Source of the DNA: Pseudomonadota bacterium
Lineage (GTDB): Bacteria; Pseudomonadota; Gammaproteobacteria; Burkholderiales; Thiobacillaceae
DNA length: 37,904 bases
Assembly: GCA_021784115.1 (NCBI GenBank)
Contig: JAJXTE010000011.1
Location: 1-37,904, forward strand
Reading direction: 5' to 3'
Shown here in pieces: positions 28,306 to 36,944 of the stretch (position 1 is the first letter of the stretch; the number at the start of each line of letters is the position of its first letter). A program made the translations under genes and the position numbers. Below the pieces are notes generated by a model. That model had not been told where the DNA came from and ran no database searches. It was given only the letters and a program-made list of their open reading frames with translations.

Positions 28306-28929
28306 TCAACGGGGTCGGCCCCGCCGATCGAGGAAGCCGGCGATGTCGGCGGCAACGCGTTTCGAGTGCATGATGAAAGTGTGAATCGAGGGCATCTCGA
28401 CGACGTCGCCTGCAAAGGACCCTGTGGCTTCTGACACGCTGAGGATGCCGTCGTTGGCCTCCATGCCGAAGGGCAGCCAGGCTGCGCGCGGCCCGCCGAC
28501 GCCCGCATAGATCCGGGTCGGCGACGCCGGCATCGGCAGGTGCCGCATAAAGGTGTCGTCCGCCAGCAACTGGCCCATTTCACCCGTCAATAACCGGTAT
28601 AGCCGGAATCGGGAAAAAAACCGGGCGGCCTGGCACGCGACCATCGGCGGCGCAAGGAAGAAGCAGGCGGCGGGCATGCGGTTTTCCAGCTGGCCGAGCG
28701 CCGTGCGGATAATCACCGTGCCGAGCGAATGGCCCACGAGCGCGTAGTCTCCCGTATCCACCCGGCGGTCGATCAGCTCCACCAGACGGCCGCTTGCGCC
28801 CTGCAGGGTTTCGAAGGTCGGCGAATAGCCGAACAGGATCGGACGGTGGCCAGCCCGTCGCAGGCGTCGCCGCAAGCGCCACATGGAGAAGGGTGTCCGT
28901 CCCATTCCATGGATTAGGACCAGATCCAT
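28306..28929 (-). CDS. Alpha/beta hydrolase (lipase/esterase-like)
   Basis: 207 aa from ATG 28929 (MDLVLIHGMGRTPFSMWRL); the frame stays open upstream into the FUSC gene region but homology starts here, with GAGAGG just before it. The oxyanion region HGMGRTP and the nucleophile elbow LVGHSLGTVI (GHSLG, catalytic Ser) are clear. A late SIHTFIMHSKRV probably carries the catalytic His. No signal peptide, so cytoplasmic. Substrate is unknown. It lies 50 bp after the FUSC gene and 21 bp before the VOC gene. Confidence 0.85.
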   Translation of the reverse strand: MDLVLIHGMGRTPFSMWRLRRRLRRAGHRPILFGYSPTFETLQGASGRLVELIDRRVDTGDYALVGHSLGTVIIRTALGQLENRMPAACFFLAPPMVACQAARFFSRFRLYRLLTGEMGQLLADDTFMRHLPMPASPTRIYAGVGGPRAAWLPFGMEANDGILSVSEATGSFAGDVVEMPSIHTFIMHSKRVAADIAGFLDRRGRPR

Positions 28930-28979
28930 AGGCCTCTCGTGATTTGACTCGACTGGTGATGACGGGAGCCGGCTCCGGT

Positions 28980-30077
28980 CTACCGCTTTCCTCGCAAAGC
29001 AGGCTGCCCTTTCGCCCCCTTTCTTGCTTCGAGATGGGCGAGTATTTCCGGGTGGTGAAGAATGACGCCGCCGACAAAGCCGATGACACTGCCCAGCACA
29101 ATGTCGAACATGCGGGCCAGCACAAGCTGATCGGGCGGAAGGGCGACCGTGGAGGCCTCGGCGAGCAGCACGGTCAGGGGCGTGATGAAGATGACCGCGA
29201 GGCCGTAATTGCGCACGACGAGAAATTCGACCATGAAGTTGAGCGCCATGATCAGCCCCACCAGTTCCCATGGGCTGAACGGCAGCGAGAAAATGACCCA
29301 GGCCAGTCCCATCCCGATTGCCGTGCCGACAATGCGGTGGATTTTCCGGTGCCACACCGCGCGAAAGCTTGCGCCCTGCATGATCGCCGCGCAGGAAATC
29401 GGCACCCAGTACGGATTGTCGAGGCCCAGAAGCTGGGCCAGCAGCAACGACCCGCCGACGAACAGGCCGATCACGATCGAGTCCGGAAGGATGGCAGCGG
29501 CGCGCTGTCCAGGCGGCGGGGGCGGGGCTCTTGGGGCCGCCTTGCGCGCAACCAGCAGGCTGTAGAGGAACGCCAGCAGGCAGGCCTGGATGCCACCGAG
29601 CACGAACAGTCCCACATGTGCCGGCATCAATCCCGGATCGAAGGGCAGGGTGCCGGCCAGCGCCCCCACGAGAATGAAAAAGAAGCTCCCGGGCGGCGGC
29701 AGTGCATAAAAACGGGTGATGAGCGTCACCAGGGCGGTGGTCAGCCCGAGCGCGAGGGCGGATACATACGGACTGAAACTCGAGGCGACACCGAGGGCGA
29801 AACAGGCGGTGAGCCCGAGAGAGCAGACAGCCAGCGTCACCATCCGGTGCGGAATGGACGTGGCCGGCATGTACAGAATGCCCAGGGCGCCGATACTGGC
29901 CAGGACGCCTGCGTCAAAGCGGCCGAAATAGACCCCGAGCAGTGCCGGAAATCCGACGCAGAGGGAAGCGAGCAAGGGAATGTGCCAGGGGCGCGTGGAC
30001 GGTTTCCAGGCCAGCAGCGACACGACGTCCTGCAACAGCCTGCGGCCAAACGAGAGATCGCGCCGGTTCGCTTGCAT
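28980..30077 (-). CDS. FUSC-family inner-membrane protein (putative aromatic/organic acid exporter)
   Basis: 365 aa from ATG 30077 (MQANRRDLSFGRRLLQ); an earlier frame start seven codons upstream is less likely. Two hydrophobic blocks of several helices each are separated by a Pro-rich loop (AAPRAPPPPPGQRAAA). The second block contains LDNPYWVPISCAAIMQGASFRAVWHRKIHRIVGTAIG, the FUSC-like pattern. Related proteins (AaeB, FusC) export aromatic acids with an adaptor protein and an outer-membrane channel; no such partners are adjacent. Length is about half that of AaeB. The substrate is not known. Confidence 0.8.
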   Translation of the reverse strand: MQANRRDLSFGRRLLQDVVSLLAWKPSTRPWHIPLLASLCVGFPALLGVYFGRFDAGVLASIGALGILYMPATSIPHRMVTLAVCSLGLTACFALGVASSFSPYVSALALGLTTALVTLITRFYALPPPGSFFFILVGALAGTLPFDPGLMPAHVGLFVLGGIQACLLAFLYSLLVARKAAPRAPPPPPGQRAAAILPDSIVIGLFVGGSLLLAQLLGLDNPYWVPISCAAIMQGASFRAVWHRKIHRIVGTAIGMGLAWVIFSLPFSPWELVGLIMALNFMVEFLVVRNYGLAVIFITPLTVLLAEASTVALPPDQLVLARMFDIVLGSVIGFVGGVILHHPEILAHLEARKGAKGQPALRGKR

Positions 30078-30118
30078 GAATCCGGAGCATAACGCCATTT
30101 GGCCGGGCCGTTCAGGAA

Positions 30119-30637
30119 CTAGGCCGCGGCCTGGCCGAGCAGCCTTTCATAGATCGCCAGGCCATCGGCGGAATGGCAGCAGAAGATGACGTCCACGATC
30201 CCGGGGGACACGTAGGTGGCCGCGCGGACCGTGGCGATGGCGATTCGGGCGGCGGGTTCGTACGGGTAGCCGTAAACGCCCGTGCTGATGGCGGGAAAGG
30301 CCAGCGTGTGGATTCCGTGCGGTGCGGCAAGCCTGATCGCGCGGCGGTAGCACGATGCCAGCAGTTCGGGTTCACCGTGGTCGCCGCCGCGCCACACCGG
30401 GCCAACGGTATGGATCACGAATCGCGCCGGCAGACGGTAGCCTTGCGTGATTTTCGCTTCGCCGGTGGGGCAGCCGCCCAGCAGCCGGCATTCCTCCAGC
30501 AGCTCCGGCCCGGCCGCACGATGGATCGCGCCGTCGACCCCACCGCCGCCGAGCAGCGACGAGTTGGCCGCGTTGACGATCGCGTCGACCTGCAGTGTGG
30601 TGATGTCGGCGTGGACGGCGCGCAGCGTGGCGGGCAT
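30119..30637 (-). CDS. Macrodomain protein, O-acetyl-ADP-ribose deacetylase type (YmdB-like)
   Basis: 172 aa, close to E. coli YmdB. It would hydrolyse O-acetyl-ADP-ribose or remove ADP-ribose from proteins. Motifs: [53 protein letters not shown] and [12 protein letters not shown]; these form the ADP-ribose pocket with the catalytic Asn/Asp pair region. ATG 30637 is chosen over upstream in-frame codons that lie inside the lipocalin gene. It lies 16 bp after the lipocalin stop, so the two are probably co-transcribed. Confidence 0.9.
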   Translation of the reverse strand: MPATLRAVHADITTLQVDAIVNAANSSLLGGGGVDGAIHRAAGPELLEECRLLGGCPTGEAKITQGYRLPARFVIHTVGPVWRGGDHGEPELLASCYRRAIRLAAPHGIHTLAFPAISTGVYGYPYEPAARIAIATVRAATYVSPGIVDVIFCCHSADGLAIYERLLGQAAA

Positions 30638-30653
30638 GGTGGCTGCCTCGGCG

Positions 30654-31184
30654 TCACCGCCCCGCGCTGACCTGCGGGGTTCGGATGAACGCCTGCCGGT
30701 CGAACCCGAGCGCAGCGGCCCGCGCCAGCAACGCCTCCAGCGTCGCCTCGTCGAGCTTTGGCTCCCGCGCCAGAATCCACGCATACTTGCGGCCCGGTTC
30801 GCCGACCAGCACCCAGCGGTAGTCCGGATCGAGGTCCAGAATCCAGTAGTCGCCGTAGAAGGGGCGGAAGAAGCTCACCCGGAGCTTGGCGCCCTGGCTG
30901 CCTGGCACGACCTTGGCGACGCCGTCGGCCTGCTCGATCTTGCCGCTTGCGGTGCGACACCGGTTCACCACCGTGACCGCTTGCCCATCGGGGCGATACG
31001 TCGCCTGGGTGTCCGCAACGCACATCGCCTGAAAGCGGTTGGGGAGCCGCGCGATCTCGTACCACGCGCCGTAATAGCGATCCAGGTCGACCGCCTGGAC
31101 GGTCGGGAGCGGCGGGTGGGGCGTCGCGCACGCAACCAGGAAGACGGCGGCCCCCATGCTCACGAGATAAAGAAAGGATTTCAT
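30654..31184 (-). CDS. blc: Outer-membrane lipocalin, Blc type
   Basis: 176 aa lipoprotein. The signal peptide [19 protein letters not shown] has a lipobox (LVAC, Cys19); the residue at +2 is Ala, which favours outer-membrane sorting. The lipocalin signature [14 protein letters not shown] starts the mature domain. Further conserved parts are [34 protein letters not shown] and the closing helix [11 protein letters not shown]. Blc proteins bind lysophospholipids and help the envelope under stress. It precedes the macrodomain gene. Confidence 0.92.
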   Translation of the reverse strand: MKSFLYLVSMGAAVFLVACATPHPPLPTVQAVDLDRYYGAWYEIARLPNRFQAMCVADTQATYRPDGQAVTVVNRCRTASGKIEQADGVAKVVPGSQGAKLRVSFFRPFYGDYWILDLDPDYRWVLVGEPGRKYAWILAREPKLDEATLEALLARAAALGFDRQAFIRTPQVSAGR

Positions 31185-31290
31185 GATTCGATGCCTCGCA
31201 CGTGCTGGGAGCGACGGGGAAACGGCACGGGCAGGACCTTCCTCGGACAACCCGCGTCGACGTGTGTCAGGATGCGATCCAGACGCGTGC

Positions 31291-31488
31291 TCAGGCCCTG
31301 ACGAAATAGGGGAGAGCGATGAGCGTGATCCCGATTGCGACCAGAAGAACCGTGTTGGACACGAAATACGGAACGACCATGAGGGCCAGCCCGCAGAACA
31401 GCGGAACGAAGGCCTGCTGCTTCTTGCCGTACAGGAAGAAGCCGAGTCCGACCGAGCCGAAAAGCAATCCCCAAAGAAGTGCCGACAT
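31291..31488 (-). CDS. Small two-helix membrane protein
   Basis: 65 aa from ATG 31488 (MSALLWGLLFGSVGLGFFLYG). Two hydrophobic segments of about 18 residues (residues 3-20 and 27-62 with a turn at PYF) span it; the KKQQ loop lies between. I recognise a pattern seen in small inner-membrane proteins of proteobacteria but cannot name a family. A longer frame from 31584 adds Arg/Pro-rich residues not expected in the protein. Function is unknown. Confidence 0.7.
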   Translation of the reverse strand: MSALLWGLLFGSVGLGFFLYGKKQQAFVPLFCGLALMVVPYFVSNTVLLVAIGITLIALPYFVRA

Positions 31489-31564
31489 GTTCGCGGTCTC
31501 ACGTGTAAGCCAAGGGTGTTGATTCTGCCCCCACTCGCGTGCCGGGGGAAGGGGCAAGCGTGCT

Positions 31565-32029
31565 TCAGGCCGGGCGCCGGCCACCGAGTACGGCGAACAG
31601 CGTCAGACACAATGCGCCCAGCCCCAGGAACGTCCGCACGACGTGCCAATGCCACCACGTGTCCCGAAGTTCCATCCAGTTCGCGGCGGGGGCCTGCGCG
31701 CTCCACGTCATCACCTGGCTGTTGATGGGCTGGTTGGCGAATCGCGTGACGAGGGCGACGCCAAGCTGCATGACCACTGCGGCAATGAGCGGATAACGCG
31801 AACGGCCATCATCTTTGGTGCGTAAGGCGAGCACGGCGGTCAGGCCGATGCACACGCCCCCGGCTGCCGGCAGCACGGTGTTGAGCGCACGTATCGCGTG
31901 CTGCTGCTGTTCGATGTACGTTGCCGCCGAGAGCCCGGAGGGATTGAAGCCGAGCCAGATGCCGAACATGGTGCCCACCAGCAGGGACATGAGCAGCACG
32001 ACAACAAAGCGGACGAGATGGGCGATCAT
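31565..32029 (-). CDS. DUF1772-family membrane protein
   Basis: 154 aa with about four membrane helices. The DUF1772 pattern is present: FANQPINSQVMTW in the middle and ELRDTWWHWHVVRTFLGLGAL near the C terminus. This family includes fungal anthrone oxygenase relatives; bacterial roles are unknown. ATG 32029 is followed by a basic-poor N terminus (MIAHLVRFVVVLLMSLLVG) as expected for a first helix. A perfect palindrome lies about 82 bp upstream of the ATG on its promoter side. Confidence 0.78.
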   Translation of the reverse strand: MIAHLVRFVVVLLMSLLVGTMFGIWLGFNPSGLSAATYIEQQQHAIRALNTVLPAAGGVCIGLTAVLALRTKDDGRSRYPLIAAVVMQLGVALVTRFANQPINSQVMTWSAQAPAANWMELRDTWWHWHVVRTFLGLGALCLTLFAVLGGRRPA

Positions 32030-32110
32030 GGCTTTCCTCGAAACTGCACAGGCGGTCTTTTGGACAAGGCCCGCACAGACTGCAGGCCACGGATCGGTTG
32101 CATGAGTCAG

Positions 32111-32125
32111 ATAAATGTCATTTAT
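32111..32125. promoter_or_regulatory. Perfect AT-rich palindrome upstream of the DUF1772 gene
   Basis: ATAAATG-T-CATTTAT (32111-32125) is a perfect 7+1+7 inverted repeat in the 104-bp gap between the zinc-ribbon gene and the DUF1772 gene. Read leftwards it contains TATAAA-like sequence that could be a -10. An operator for a dimeric repressor is possible. It is seen in sequence; the function is inferred. Confidence 0.45.
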
Positions 32126-32133
32126 ACATGAGC

Positions 32134-32376
32134 TTATCGGACATTATTGATGCGTTGTGTTACGCGTTCGCGCGGTGCTTTCTTGCGCAGGTTTCCCTCC
32201 CACGCGCAGCCCGGCTGCGTGCAGCGAAAGCGGCGCTGACTGAGGAACACGCTCAGGATACGATCGATGAGGCGGCGCCGGACCCGGAGCAGGCCAGGTT
32301 GCCCGCACACCGGACATGCATATGAGCCGGGATATGCAGAGTAAGCATTCGACGTCGAGCGTGCCTCATGGCTCAT
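32134..32376 (-). CDS. Small Cys4 zinc-ribbon-like protein
   Basis: 80 aa. Four cysteines in a zinc-ribbon arrangement: CPVC (C21, C24) and RCTQPGCAW (C52, C57). A very basic segment (LLRVRRRLIDRILSVFLSQRRFR) lies between the two knuckles. This spacing supports a real protein rather than a chance frame. Similar small CPxCG...RRxRC...GCxWEG proteins occur in other beta- and gammaproteobacteria, but I know no function; nucleic acid or partner binding is a guess. It is transcribed leftwards, separated from mocA by 180 bp. Confidence 0.7.
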   Translation of the reverse strand: MSHEARSTSNAYSAYPGSYACPVCGQPGLLRVRRRLIDRILSVFLSQRRFRCTQPGCAWEGNLRKKAPRERVTQRINNVR

Positions 32377-32439
32377 GCAGTCTCCTTGTGAAGACCCCGG
32401 CTGATTTCAGGCAGCGCTGGCAAAAACCAATGCGTCAGC

Positions 32440-32480
32440 GCAGCGTGGCGGGTTGATGGCATTGACCCGCAACACGCTGC
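32440..32480. other. Long stem-loop in the gap downstream of mocA
   Basis: GCAGCGTGGCGGGT (32440-32453) pairs with ACCCGC-AA-CACGCTGC (32465-32480): a 14-bp stem with a 2-base bulge and an 11-base loop. It lies about 80 bases beyond the mocA stop in the leftward direction. A T5 tract comes 14 bases after the stem on that strand, too far for a textbook terminator. It may still mark the 3' end of the iorAB-xdhC-mocA transcript. Nothing else is seen in this 181-bp gap (32377-32557). Confidence 0.5.
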
Positions 32481-32557
32481 TCGGTTCCACCATCCATCCT
32501 GAGTCCCATCACCAGGTCACGCGGGGGCCGCATGGATTGCCGGCCGCCCATGCTGCA

Positions 32558-33151
32558 TCACCGGGCCTCGGCACAATCTTTCAGGTCCGTCACTTGATCG
32601 ACGTCCCGAACGATTCCGGGATCGTCCACCTCGCAATGCATGACTGCTTCGGGAAAGGCTGTGACGATCCGCCGTGCGCCTTCGTCGCCCGACAGCGCCG
32701 TGAGCTGTTCACCCCATTGCTTCGCGAAGCCCACCGGGTGCCCCCGGCGCCCCCTGTATTCGGGAACCACGATGCTTCCCCCGGCGCGCACGGCGGCTGC
32801 CACGCATCCATAGCTGGCGGGCGCGATGTAGGGCATATCCGCCAGCGCGACGATCCATCCGGCTGCATCTGCTGCGGCGCAAACCCCCGATGCCAGGCTG
32901 TGGCCCATGCCGTGGAGCGAGGCGGCGCTGATCACGACCTCATACCCTTCTGCAGCGAGCAGGTCGGCCAGCGTGTCGCTGCCCGGTCGCACCACCGCGA
33001 GCACGCGGTCGCAGGCCGGGCGCAGCCGGCGCGCGGCGACGAGGCCCAGGGGCGTTGCGTCGGCCAGCGGATGCAGCAGCTTGTCGCTGCCGAAGCGGGA
33101 GCCGTTGCCGGCCGCCAGCAGGATGCCGACGATGGGACGTGCGGGCGCCAT
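32558..33151 (-). CDS. MocA-like molybdenum cofactor nucleotidyltransferase
   Basis: 197 aa, MobA/MocA family. These enzymes attach CMP (or GMP) to molybdopterin, forming the dinucleotide cofactor used by the xanthine-oxidase family. The nucleotide-binding motif is GILLAAGNGSRFGSDKLLHPL at the N terminus; WIVALADMPYIAPASY and YRGRRGHPVGFAKQWG follow. The CMP form is expected because the neighbouring oxidoreductase is of the xanthine-oxidase family; that is inference. It is the last gene of the iorA-iorB-xdhC-mocA set, separated from xdhC by 5 bp. Confidence 0.88.
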   Translation of the reverse strand: MAPARPIVGILLAAGNGSRFGSDKLLHPLADATPLGLVAARRLRPACDRVLAVVRPGSDTLADLLAAEGYEVVISAASLHGMGHSLASGVCAAADAAGWIVALADMPYIAPASYGCVAAAVRAGGSIVVPEYRGRRGHPVGFAKQWGEQLTALSGDEGARRIVTAFPEAVMHCEVDDPGIVRDVDQVTDLKDCAEAR

Positions 33152-33156
33152 CCGCG

Positions 33157-34161
33157 TCAGTCGACGTGGCAGCCGGAACGATCCGCCATGGCGTTCCAGT
33201 CCGCTGCCGTGGGTGGGCGGGCGCCATTCTTGGTCGCGGTAATCTCGGCGAGGATGGAGACGGCGATTTCCGGCGGCGTGTGGCTGCCGATGGGCAGCCC
33301 CACCGGGCCATGCAGCCGCGCCACCTCGGCTTCCGAAAGGTCGAAGTGCTGCCGCAGTCGTTCCCGGCGCCGGGCGTTGTTGGCGCGCGAGCCCAGCGCG
33401 CCCACATAGAAAGCCGGCGACTTGAGGGCTTCCAGCAGCGCCATGTCGTCCAGCTTGGGATCATGGGTCAGCGCCACCACGGCGCTGCGCGGATCGAGTC
33501 CCAGCTCCACCACCGCGTTGTCCGGCATGCCCGCCACCAGGGTGGCGCCGGGGACGTCCCAGCCGGCGCTGTATTCGATCCGCGGGTCGCAGATCAGCAC
33601 CTGGTAGTCCAACGCCTGGGCCATCGAGGCCAGGTAGCGGGAAATCTGCCCGGCGCCGATGATCAAGAGTCGCCACGCAGGGCCGTGCAGCGTGGTCAGG
33701 CGCCGACCGTCCCAGGTGAGCTGGTCGCTGCGGCAGCCGTCGCGGATCGTCACCGTGCCGGCGTCGAGGTCGACGCTGCGCAGCGCCAGCTGGCCCGCGG
33801 CAATGCGTTGCGCCAGTTCGTTCAACGCGGCGACATCGGGGGTTGGTTCGACCACCAGTTCGACCACGCCGCCGCAGGGCAGGCCGAAGCGTCGCGCCTC
33901 ATCCGGCGTGACGCCGTAGCGCTGGATGAAGGGACGCGTGCCGCGCAGTTCGCCGGCGCCCATACGGGCGATCAGGTCATCCTCGATGCAGCCGCCGGAC
34001 ACCGAGCCCTGCACCTGGCCGTCGTCGCGCAGCGCCATCCAGGCGCCGGGTGGCCGCGGCGCCGAGCCCCAGGTGCGGGCCACGGTAACGAGGGCGAAGC
34101 GGTGCCCGGCGGTTGCCCAGCGGCGGACCGCCACCAGCACCTCGCTGTCCTGGCTGTCCAT
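33157..34161 (-). CDS. XdhC/CoxI-family molybdenum hydroxylase maturation protein
   Basis: 334 aa from ATG 34161 ([19 protein letters not shown]). XdhC-type proteins bind Moco, help add the terminal sulfido ligand and insert the cofactor into molybdenum hydroxylases. The N-terminal domain has [26 protein letters not shown] and [14 protein letters not shown]. The C-terminal Rossmann domain has [17 protein letters not shown] and [17 protein letters not shown], then [16 protein letters not shown] frame continues upstream into iorB but the start is clear. It is 2 bp after the iorB stop and is translated in the same operon. Confidence 0.92.
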   Translation of the reverse strand: MDSQDSEVLVAVRRWATAGHRFALVTVARTWGSAPRPPGAWMALRDDGQVQGSVSGGCIEDDLIARMGAGELRGTRPFIQRYGVTPDEARRFGLPCGGVVELVVEPTPDVAALNELAQRIAAGQLALRSVDLDAGTVTIRDGCRSDQLTWDGRRLTTLHGPAWRLLIIGAGQISRYLASMAQALDYQVLICDPRIEYSAGWDVPGATLVAGMPDNAVVELGLDPRSAVVALTHDPKLDDMALLEALKSPAFYVGALGSRANNARRRERLRQHFDLSEAEVARLHGPVGLPIGSHTPPEIAVSILAEITATKNGARPPTAADWNAMADRSGCHVD

Positions 34162-34163
34162 GC

Positions 34164-36365
34164 TCAGGCGACCAGTTCGGCGGGATTGAAGGGCAGGCGG
34201 GTGAGACGCTTGCCGGTCGCGGCGGCGATGGCGTTGGCCACCGCCGGCGCCGCGGGCGGCACGCCGGGTTCGCCGATTCCGGTGGGCGGTGCGACAGACG
34301 GCACGATGTGCACCTCCACCTGCGGCATCTCGCTGATGCGCAGCGGCGGATAGCCGTCGAAGTTGCCCTGTTCGACGCGGCCTTCCTTGAGCGTGATTTC
34401 GCCGTGCAGGGCGGCCGACAGGGCGAAGCCGACGGCGCCCTCGACCTGGGCGCGGACATTGTCGGGGTTGACGGCAATGCCGCAATCCACCGCGCAGACC
34501 ATGCGGTCGACCTTGACGCTGCCGTCCCTGGCCACCGTCACCTCGGCCACTTCGGCGACGTAGGAGTTGAAGGATTCATGCACCGCCACGCCGCGGCCGC
34601 GGCGCTCGCCTGGCTTGCCGGACTTGAGCGGCGTGCCCCAGCCGGCCTTCTCGGCCGCCAGCTTCAGCACGCCGGCATGGCGAGGGTGCTTGGTGAGGAG
34701 TTCCAGGCGCAGCGCAACCGGATCCTTTCCCATTGCCGTGGCCACCTGGTCGATGAAGGTCTCGGTCGAGTAGGCCGTGTGCGAGGAACCCACCGAGCGC
34801 CACCACAGCACCGGCACCGGAATGTCCTGCGGCGTGTGCAGATCGACCGTCATGTTCGGGATCGCGTAGGGCAGGTTGGCCGCGCCTTCCACCGACACGA
34901 GGTCGATGCCGTCCTTGATCATGCCGGCGGCGAAGGGCGAGCCGGCGATGATCGACTGGCCGACCAGACGGTGGCGCCAGCCGGTCAGCCTGCCGTTGCC
35001 GTCCACCGCCGCTTCCAGCGCATGGTGGAACAGCGGCCGGTAGTAGCCGGCGCGCATGTCGTCCTCGCGCATCCACACCAGTTTCACCGGCGCGCGGCCG
35101 TCGATCGCCTTGACGATGTGGGCAGCCTCCAGCACGTAGTCGGAATCCTTGGAGGCGCGGCGACCGAAGCTGCCGCCGGCGTAAAGCATGTGGATGGTCA
35201 CCTGCTCCGGCTTGAGGCCGAACAGACCGGCCAGCGCGTATTGGTCGCCGGTCTGCATCTGCTCGCCGTTCCATACCTCGCAGCCGCCGTCGCCGAGCCG
35301 GATCACGCAGTTGAGCGGTTCCATCGCGGCATGCGCCAGATAGGGGAAGTCGTAGCTCGCGCGGACGACCTTGGTGGCCTTGCCGAAGGCCTGCTCCGTG
35401 TCCCCGCTCTGGTGCGCGACGAGACCCGGCTTCTTGGCCAGTTCCCTGTAGCGCGCGAGGATTTCCTCGCTGCCGAGCTTGAACGCGGCGCGTTCGTCCC
35501 AGTTCACCGCGAGCGCGTCGCGTCCCTTCTTCGCACTCCAGGTGTCGGTCGCCAGCACGGCCACCCCCTGCGGGATCTGTACCACGTCGACGACGCCTTT
35601 CACCGCCCTGGCGGGGCTCGCGTCGAAGGACTTGACGGTGGCGCCGAAGCGGGGCGGGTGGGCCACCACCGCCACCAGCATGCCCGGCAGCTGCACGTCC
35701 TGGGTGAAGCGGGCCTGGCCGCTGGTCTTGTCGACGCTGTCCTTGCGCTTCACCTGCTTGCCGATCAGGCGGAAATCCTTTGGGTCCTTCAGCTTCAATA
35801 CGGTCGGCACGGGTTGCTTCGCGGCCAGTTCGGCCAGTTCGCCGAACGTGGCCCTGCGTTTCGACTTCGCGTGGCTGACCACGCCATCGCGCACCGCGAT
35901 TTCGGCAGCGGGCACGCTCCACCGCTTCGCCGCGGCGCCGACGAGCATGGCACGCCCGGCGGCGCCGGCGCGACGCAGCTGCTCCCAGGAGTTGGCGATG
36001 GCGGTGCTGCCGCCGGTTCCCTGGGCCGGACCCCAGAACAGGTTGTTGTAGCGCCGGGCGTCAGCCGGCGCGCCTTCGACGCGCAGCATCTTCCAGTCAG
36101 CATCCAGTTCCTCCGCCAGGATGGTGGCGAGCCCGGTGTAGGTGCCCTGGCCCATTTCCAGATGTTTGGAGATCACCGTCACGCTGTTGTCGGTGCCGAT
36201 GCGGAGGAAGGCATTGGGTTCAAACGGAATCGGTCCGACCGCGTCTTCGCCCGCCTTGCCGGGGCCGGCGGCCGGGGCGGCGACGGCAGGCAGCCAGAAA
36301 CCGAGCGTAAGGCCGGCGCTGCCCTGCAGGAAACGACGGCGGCTGAGGTTTTCGATTGTGCTCAT
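34164..36365 (-). CDS. Molybdenum hydroxylase large subunit (IorB-like, isoquinoline 1-oxidoreductase beta family)
   Basis: 733 aa. The N terminus [19 protein letters not shown] is a Tat signal, so the folded enzyme would be exported. Moco-binding parts follow: [34 protein letters not shown], and the late [18 protein letters not shown] with the Glu expected to act as active-site base. Such large subunits pair with a [2Fe-2S] small subunit and no flavin subunit, passing electrons to cytochromes. Substrate (N-heterocycle or aldehyde) cannot be told from sequence. It is 9 bp downstream of iorA and 2 bp upstream of xdhC. Confidence 0.92.
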   Translation of the reverse strand: MSTIENLSRRRFLQGSAGLTLGFWLPAVAAPAAGPGKAGEDAVGPIPFEPNAFLRIGTDNSVTVISKHLEMGQGTYTGLATILAEELDADWKMLRVEGAPADARRYNNLFWGPAQGTGGSTAIANSWEQLRRAGAAGRAMLVGAAAKRWSVPAAEIAVRDGVVSHAKSKRRATFGELAELAAKQPVPTVLKLKDPKDFRLIGKQVKRKDSVDKTSGQARFTQDVQLPGMLVAVVAHPPRFGATVKSFDASPARAVKGVVDVVQIPQGVAVLATDTWSAKKGRDALAVNWDERAAFKLGSEEILARYRELAKKPGLVAHQSGDTEQAFGKATKVVRASYDFPYLAHAAMEPLNCVIRLGDGGCEVWNGEQMQTGDQYALAGLFGLKPEQVTIHMLYAGGSFGRRASKDSDYVLEAAHIVKAIDGRAPVKLVWMREDDMRAGYYRPLFHHALEAAVDGNGRLTGWRHRLVGQSIIAGSPFAAGMIKDGIDLVSVEGAANLPYAIPNMTVDLHTPQDIPVPVLWWRSVGSSHTAYSTETFIDQVATAMGKDPVALRLELLTKHPRHAGVLKLAAEKAGWGTPLKSGKPGERRGRGVAVHESFNSYVAEVAEVTVARDGSVKVDRMVCAVDCGIAVNPDNVRAQVEGAVGFALSAALHGEITLKEGRVEQGNFDGYPPLRISEMPQVEVHIVPSVAPPTGIGEPGVPPAAPAVANAIAAATGKRLTRLPFNPAELVA

Positions 36366-36374
36366 CGCGCGCTC

Positions 36375-36833
36375 CTAGACGAGTGCCCTGGCGGCTTCGT
36401 GGATCGCCGCCCGGATGCGGACATAGGTCGCGCACCGGCACAGGTTGCCGGACATGGCGCCGTCGATCTCTTCATCACTGGGCTTGCGGTTCTGGCTCAG
36501 GAGCGCCACCGCGCTCATGATCTGGCCGGACTGGCAGTAGCCGCACTGGACCACGTCCAGCTTGCGCCAGGCGTCCTGCACCACCTTGCCGATGCGGTTC
36601 TTGTCCACCGCCTCGATGGTGGTGATCTTGCGGCCGGCCACGGCCGACACCGGCACCGAGCAGGATCGCATCGGCGAGCCATCCACGTGCACCGTGCAGG
36701 CGCCGCAGAGCGCCTGGCCACAGCCGTATTTGGTGCCGGTCAGATGCAGCGTATCGCGCAGCGCCCAGAGCAGCGGCGTGTCGGACGCCACGTCGAGTTG
36801 CTGCGGCGTGCCATTCACATTGAGTTCGATCAT
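36375..36833 (-). CDS. Molybdenum hydroxylase [2Fe-2S] small subunit (IorA-like)
   Basis: 152 aa from ATG 36833 (MIELNVNGTPQQLDV), with GGAG 8 bases upstream; the frame also opens two codons earlier at a TTG. Two [2Fe-2S] sites are seen: plant-ferredoxin type C38, C43, C46, C58 (GCGQALCGACTVHVDGS) and the helical site C97, C100, C132, C134 (QCGYCQSGQI, GNLCRCATY). It passes electrons from Moco in the large subunit. No signal peptide, so it is probably carried out with IorB through the Tat system. No FAD subunit gene is next to it. Confidence 0.94.
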   Translation of the reverse strand: MIELNVNGTPQQLDVASDTPLLWALRDTLHLTGTKYGCGQALCGACTVHVDGSPMRSCSVPVSAVAGRKITTIEAVDKNRIGKVVQDAWRKLDVVQCGYCQSGQIMSAVALLSQNRKPSDEEIDGAMSGNLCRCATYVRIRAAIHEAARALV

Positions 36834-36874
36834 GGGCAAGACTCCTCGGAGGATTGACAGGTTGGACGACCGCT

Positions 36875-36913
36875 CCCGAAAAAATCCCTCGGGACATCCT
36901 CTCCTTCAGGATG
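36875..36913 (-). terminator. Possible hairpins between fccB and iorA
   Basis: Two small stems lie in the 111-bp gap after the fccB stop. On the minus strand these are CATCCT-GAAGGAG-AGGATG (36895-36913) and CCCGA/TCGGG (36875-36893), with a T6 run inside the second loop. They could attenuate or end fccB transcription before iorA. The stems are short and the T run is not ideally placed, so this is tentative. Confidence 0.35.
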
Positions 36914-36944
36914 GGACGGCGATCAGCACGCGGAGCGGGAGATT

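Noticed and set aside
26968-28434. A 488-codon open frame on the plus strand over the methyltransferase and VOC genes
   Set aside because: Antisense shadow; both minus-strand genes have clear motifs and ribosome sites.
28944-30092. A 382-codon open frame on the plus strand over the FUSC gene
   Set aside because: It is highly charged and repetitive (Gly, Glu, Arg, Gln), mirrors membrane-helix codons on the other strand, and has no recognisable domain.
34113-36857. A 914-codon open frame on the plus strand over iorB
   Set aside because: It is antisense to the molybdenum hydroxylase genes, whose motifs are unmistakable. The plus frame has biased His/Arg/Gly content and no domain.
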